From JBFHDX01 sp041584475 (GTDB lineage: Bacteria > Pseudomonadota > Alphaproteobacteria > UBA8366 > JADFVY01): 7,350 bases of DNA. Shown in pieces: positions 5,301-7,350 of the stretch. Made by a program: the position numbers and the translations under genes. Numbering within the stretch: the stretch's first letter is position 1; the number at the start of each line of letters is the position of its first letter. A model generated the notes under the pieces. The model was not told the DNA's origin, searched no databases, and saw only the letters and a list, made by a program, of their open reading frames with translations. Location of the stretch: positions 1-7,350 of the forward strand of contig JBFHDX010000152.1 in the NCBI GenBank assembly GCA_041584475.1. Direction: 5' to 3'.

Positions 5301-5759
5301 CCCCGACCCGCCGGACGCGGTCGGCGGTTGTGGCCCGGTGGCCGGCTCGGCCTCGCCCGCGAAGTCGAAATTGGCGCGTCCGTAGGCATCGACCTCGAGC
5401 AGGATGTCGGCGCCGCTGAGCGTCACCCGGCGCACCTCGATCGAGCCGAATAGCAGCGATACCAGGCCAAGCTGCACCTCGAGCCGGTCCACGGTCGCCA
5501 TGTCGGGGCGCGCGCCCCAGGCGGCGTTCGCGAGGCGCAGCCGTTCCGCGGTAAGCGCAGGAAAAAGGGACAGCTTGACACCCAGATCGCCGGCGATGAC
5601 GAGATTCCTGCCGGTGGCCTTCCTGACCTCGTCGGCGATCAGCGGCTTGTAATCGTTGAAGTCGACGAACCGGAGCGCGACGACGAGCGCCGCCGCCGCG
5701 ACGACGAGGACAATCGCGACGGTGGCGCCGATGATCCTGAGAATCCTGCCGAACCTCAT
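2322..5759 (-). CDS. AsmA-family envelope protein with repeated modules (1145 aa)
   Basis: A basic N-terminus (MRFGRILRII) precedes one membrane segment (about 9-30), then the AsmA signature FVDFNDYKPLIADEVRKATG (31-50) and LSLFPALTAERLRLANAAWG (63-82). The rest should lie in the periplasm. A beta-rich module with GRY-x-G, PWPL and GTI-x-x-PL recurs at about 197-345, 513-640 and 652-798. A linking segment of LDGGRLVIDP type occurs at 374-452 and 827-913. The C-terminal AsmA domain (about 822-1070) contains LNGTTVFVMGEG, LLGGPRQIL, SCGFLLFDIESGVA, IDLRDESLNLV and VTGTLANPSYRL. Cys992 and Cys1100 may form a disulfide. The tail ends KGLKGLFGE. AsmA-like proteins (TamB, YhdP and AsmA relatives) are thought to form hydrophobic grooves that carry phospholipids between membranes; that role here is inference. 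The ATG at 5759 has only a GGGG-type ribosome site. The gene follows a paralogue by 163 bp and overlaps the ATP12 start by 4 bp. Confidence 0.92.
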   Translation of the reverse strand: MRFGRILRIIGATVAIVLVVAAAALVVALRFVDFNDYKPLIADEVRKATGRNLVIAGDLGVKLSLFPALTAERLRLANAAWGARPDMATVDRLEVQLGLVSLLFGSIEVRRVTLSGADILLEVDAYGRANFDFAGEAEPATGPQPPTASGGSGIAVPFVDEIVVRNAVVTYRRPDGGPGRTLAIEALTIEGAGPAAPIAVHYRGRYGGAPLAFAGTLGSLEGLLAPARPWPLALTVEAGGATGTVDGTIAEPLAARGFDLAVAIEGGALADLSPLAGTDLPPLGPYRLAGRLSGDAGTAFEFSELQAAIAGSDLSGRLQVGLAGQRPRIDGSLSARRIDLAALAGGGAKAAARGEDPVRPRGRATADGPLRPLTRFDAALRLQALSLAVDGARLENVDIRLALADGRLVVEPATASLAGGSVAASVRLDARETAPVLAAKLTARRLDLARLANDPARANMLSVDAEVEVALGPARGIALRQSRLTVTDPDGTVTRDLAIETLKLRDAAARPGQIELFGEGRYNGTPLRVAGHAGRLADLAAAAAPWPLDLEISGGGALASLRGTISRPLQGAGIDLAVAVAGDRLSDLSALAGTQMPALGAYRLSTRLSGDVADSLRLRALEVVLAGHVVEGRAEIAVAGESDARRGGLAAAPLALSFDGRYDGIAVVLEARTGPLAELSAPPRPWPLEVELRGLGARAAMRGTIARPLDGAGLDLGIDVAGADLAALSRVVGRQLPVLGTFAVAGRITADELQRLSLSGLRVTVGGSDVAGEATLDLSGVRPRLAAALVSRRIDATALPPGVDETAPRDSPSAEAVRLLPADPLPLDVLRSVDLQLEFYAETVITSTVLTSGARLEKTTASLVLDGGRLVIDPVVGRIGDGSFTASFGLDARTAEPAFVAKAALDQFDLGQVLKEMEVSDGVSARANLDIDVAGRGASIRDIAAGLNGTTVFVMGEGWFRSADLNTLLGGPRQILSDVIRRSRSDKITVSCGFLLFDIESGVATLRSALLDTNVSLFVGAGQIDLRDESLNLVTQPVAKRTMLSFGVPVHVTGTLANPSYRLDNRGVARRIVGVIGVFAFPPAAVIGLGELGAGDDNSCLQIAETGTLDDAPQPTDQRVVPRPRDVIKGVGEGITKGLKGLFGE
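3366..3806 (-). repeat. AsmA-like internal module, copy C
   Basis: Residues about 652-798. It carries DGRYDG, RPWPLEVELRGLG, RGTIARPLDGAGLDLGIDV, RQLPVLGTFAVAGRI, GSDVAGEATLDLSG and RPRLAAALVSRRID. Its first half is close to copy B (GTI-x-RPL-x-GAG-I/L-DL), while its end resembles copy A. Boundaries are approximate. Confidence 0.72.
3840..4223 (-). repeat. AsmA-like internal module, copy B (short)
   Basis: Residues about 513-640. It carries GRYNGTPL, APWPLDLEISGGG, RGTISRPLQGAGIDLAVAV, DLSALAGTQMPALGAYRLSTRLSG and then EGRAEIAVAGES. The closing RPR...RRID strand seen in A and C is missing, and copy C begins almost at once. This suggests a duplication that trimmed or replaced the end of B. 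Boundaries are approximate. Confidence 0.72.
4725..5171 (-). repeat. AsmA-like internal module, copy A
   Basis: Residues about 197-345 of the large AsmA-like protein. Shared marks with copies B and C are GRYGG, RPWPLALTVEAGG, DGTIAEPLAARGFDLAVA, DLSPLAGTDLPPLGPYRLAGRL and a closing RPRIDGSLSARRIDL. At DNA level 5061-5088 matches 3693-3720 in copy C at 26 of 28 positions. Boundaries were judged by eye from the protein pattern. Confidence 0.75.
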
Positions 5760-5922
5760 CGCCGCCCCGATCGGTTATCCGCCGGCCCGGGCGCGTCAGC
5801 CGCGCCATGCCGCACGCCCCGTTCCCCGTCCACGCCCTTGGCGTCCGCGCGAACCGACACCGGGCGCTGCGAGACAGGGGTGGAATTCCGGGCCGGGACG
5901 CGCCCGCGCATGCCTCACCCGC
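5760..5922 (-). other. Spacer between the two AsmA-like genes
   Basis: This 163-bp stretch is the longest without a convincing gene. It holds a short hairpin, GGCGCG (5790-5795) pairing with CGCGCC (5801-5806) over a 5-base loop, with no T-run on either strand. No convincing -35/-10 pair was seen ahead of the downstream gene, so the two AsmA-like genes may be co-transcribed. The GC richness weakens any claim about folding. Confidence 0.4.
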
Positions 5923-7350
5923 TCACTGTCCGAGCAGGCCCTTCAACCCCTTCTGCAGCTCCTGCTCGAGCCCTTTCAGCTGTTCCTGCGGCGCCGCCGG
6001 GACGGCGGGAGCCGCCGGCGCGGTGGGCGAGGCGGCCGGCTGCGCCGGCTGCTGACTGGCCGCGGGCACGGGCGGTGCGCACGGGCCCTCGATCAGGGGA
6101 GTCGCCGCGCCGCCGGACTGGCCGGTCAGCCCCGGCGGCAACTGGATGCCGAGCATGCGCGTGACCTGGCCGGCGACGGCCCGCCCTTCGGCCTTGTAGG
6201 TCGGGTTCTTGAGCGTGCCCCCGATGCGTACCGGGATCTGCGGCTGCTCGAAATTCTTCATGCGCCGCGGATCGACAACGAGGTTCAGGGTCTCGTTGCG
6301 CAGATCGATCGAGCCGCTGCCGAGAATACCCATCGTGTCGGCGTCGAGATACAGCGCGCTGGCGTTCGCCACCCCGTTCTTGATCGCGAAATCGGCGATC
6401 CCGCACTCGATCACCGTGTAGCCCTTGCGTCCCTTGTCGAGGATCTGGTTGAGCAGGTTCGCCGGCCCGCCGAGCATCGAGTTCATGAAGGTGTCCTTCA
6501 TGCGCCCCTGGCCCATCAGCAGCACGGCACGGCCGTTGAGCGACGCCATGATGGCGCGCACCGACTGGCCGCTGCCGCGGACGTCGATATCCGCATTGGC
6601 CTTGCCCTCGACATCCTGCGTGATCTTGAGCTCGGCCAGCAGCCGCTCGAGATCGACCTTGTCCGCAAGCGCCTTGAGGCCCAGCTGCGCAGCCTTGCCG
6701 CGCGCATCCAGCTGCACGCCGCCGTCGATCGATCCGTCGGCCACGGCCGCCCGCAGCGGGCTGACGACGAGATTGCCCTCCTTGAGCGACACGCCGATCA
6801 GCGCCCGCTCCATCGTCACGCCGCTGGCGACGACGGTCGCCGCCTCGAGCGTAACCGCGGCGTCGGCCGCCTGCAGGGCGTCGAGCGGAAGCGGATCGTC
6901 CGGGAACAGCCGGTCGGATTCCGCCGCCGGCGCCGGCCCGGACCCGGCAGCCGCGTCCCCCTGCCCCGCCGCGCCCGCGGCGCCGCCGAGCAGGTCGAGG
7001 TCGATCTTGCGCGCGTTGAGCTTTGCCTCGATGGCCGGTCGCTTGCCGGCGAGGCGCAGCACGACGTCGCCGTTCAGATCGCTGCCGGCAAGCGCGCTCT
7101 TGAGCCCGCTCAGCGTGATCCTCGAGGCGGGATCGCCGGCGACCCGGGCCGACAGCGAATAGGCGCCGAGCGGCGGGATCTCGGCCCCGGCCAGGGCGGA
7201 GAGATCGCCCAGCTGGTCGCCCTCGGCGGCGAGCGAGAGATCGATCCCCTTGCCCTTCGCCGGCTCGGCGATCGTACCCTTGACCCGGACCTTCGCGCCG
7301 CCGGCCTCGAGCGTGGCATCGACCGGCCATGGACCGCTCGGCCGCAGCAG
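5923..7350 (-). CDS. Second AsmA-family protein, C-terminal 475 residues (cut by right edge)
   Basis: The reading frame is open to the right edge and the N-terminus is missing. Visible residues 1-118 form one module like those in the neighbouring gene (SGPWPVDATLEAGG, KGTIAEPAKGKGIDLSLAAE, DLSALAGAEIPPLGAYSLSARV, AGSDLNGDV, closing RPAIEAKLNARKIDLDLL). A glycine/alanine-rich linker follows (about 122-147), then the C-terminal AsmA domain (about 155-390) with DDPLPLDALQAADAAV, LKEGNLVVSPL, LNGRAVLLMGQG, MLGGPANLLNQIL, ECGIADFAIKNGVA, IDLRNETLNLVVDP and IGGTLKNPTYK. A proline/alanine-rich linker (about 426-455) precedes the tail QKGLKGLLGQ. Cys316 and Cys424 correspond roughly to the two cysteines of the downstream paralogue. 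The product is probably a periplasmic protein anchored in the inner membrane, with the anchor outside the window. It is transcribed toward the 1145-aa gene. A GTG at 7062 is not the real start, since the module is intact upstream. Confidence 0.9.
   Translation of the reverse strand: MLRPSGPWPVDATLEAGGAKVRVKGTIAEPAKGKGIDLSLAAEGDQLGDLSALAGAEIPPLGAYSLSARVAGDPASRITLSGLKSALAGSDLNGDVVLRLAGKRPAIEAKLNARKIDLDLLGGAAGAAGQGDAAAGSGPAPAAESDRLFPDDPLPLDALQAADAAVTLEAATVVASGVTMERALIGVSLKEGNLVVSPLRAAVADGSIDGGVQLDARGKAAQLGLKALADKVDLERLLAELKITQDVEGKANADIDVRGSGQSVRAIMASLNGRAVLLMGQGRMKDTFMNSMLGGPANLLNQILDKGRKGYTVIECGIADFAIKNGVANASALYLDADTMGILGSGSIDLRNETLNLVVDPRRMKNFEQPQIPVRIGGTLKNPTYKAEGRAVAGQVTRMLGIQLPPGLTGQSGGAATPLIEGPCAPPVPAASQQPAQPAASPTAPAAPAVPAAPQEQLKGLEQELQKGLKGLLGQ

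Noticed and set aside
2607..5453. Long open frame (948 codons) on the plus strand opposite the AsmA-like gene
   Set aside because: The translation is arginine-rich low-complexity sequence with no family signature. Very GC-rich genes on one strand commonly leave open frames on the other, and the minus-strand product is a clear AsmA protein.
5760..5808. Possible short gene starting at 5808 on the minus strand
   Set aside because: It runs out of frame into the AsmA-like gene and reads as arginine-rich low-complexity sequence.

Overview
The window is very GC-rich (most third codon positions are G or C) and codes on both strands with almost no free space. The best guess is an alphaproteobacterium, perhaps of the Rhodospirillales type. 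The support is an ATP12-family F1-ATPase chaperone (known from mitochondria and alphaproteobacteria), two large AsmA-like envelope proteins and a PccB-type carboxylase start. No tRNA, rRNA, CRISPR array, transposase or IS end was seen.

Layout, left to right. (1) 1-152, minus strand: the first 50 codons of an acyl-CoA/propionyl-CoA carboxylase beta subunit running off the left edge. (2) 153-281: a divergent control region. On the plus strand it holds a strong sigma70-like promoter (TTTACA, 17 bp, TATATT) and an AT-rich palindrome that covers the -10 box, the predicted transcription start and the ATG of the next gene. (3) 282-1602, plus strand: a three-gene cassette of an ArsR-family repressor, an AHSA1/SRPBCC ligand-binding-fold protein (14 bp overlap with the repressor) and a GFA/CENP-V-fold zinc protein. 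Two GC-rich hairpins separate the last two genes. (4) 1624-7350, minus strand: an AsmA-like gene cut by the right edge, a second complete AsmA-like gene of 1145 aa with internal repeats, and an ATP12 gene overlapping it by 4 bp. Transcription runs right to left and meets the GFA gene convergently, with a 21 bp gap.

The plus-strand cassette looks like a self-contained, autoregulated detoxification or small-molecule-response unit. The ArsR protein probably represses its own, likely leaderless, transcript by binding a site that includes the start codon; release by an unknown ligand would make the SRPBCC and GFA proteins. The minus-strand block pairs envelope biogenesis or lipid transport (AsmA) with assembly of the F1 part of ATP synthase (ATP12), a link supported here only by gene order and overlapping stop/start codons. 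The two AsmA-like proteins are paralogues that share a repeated beta-rich module, a C-terminal domain with two similarly placed cysteines and a near-identical C-terminal tail.

No clearly new biological system is evident. The points most worth checking are the operator/start-codon architecture, the uncharacterised ArsR-SRPBCC-GFA cassette, the repeat structure of the AsmA pair and the AsmA-ATP12 coupling.
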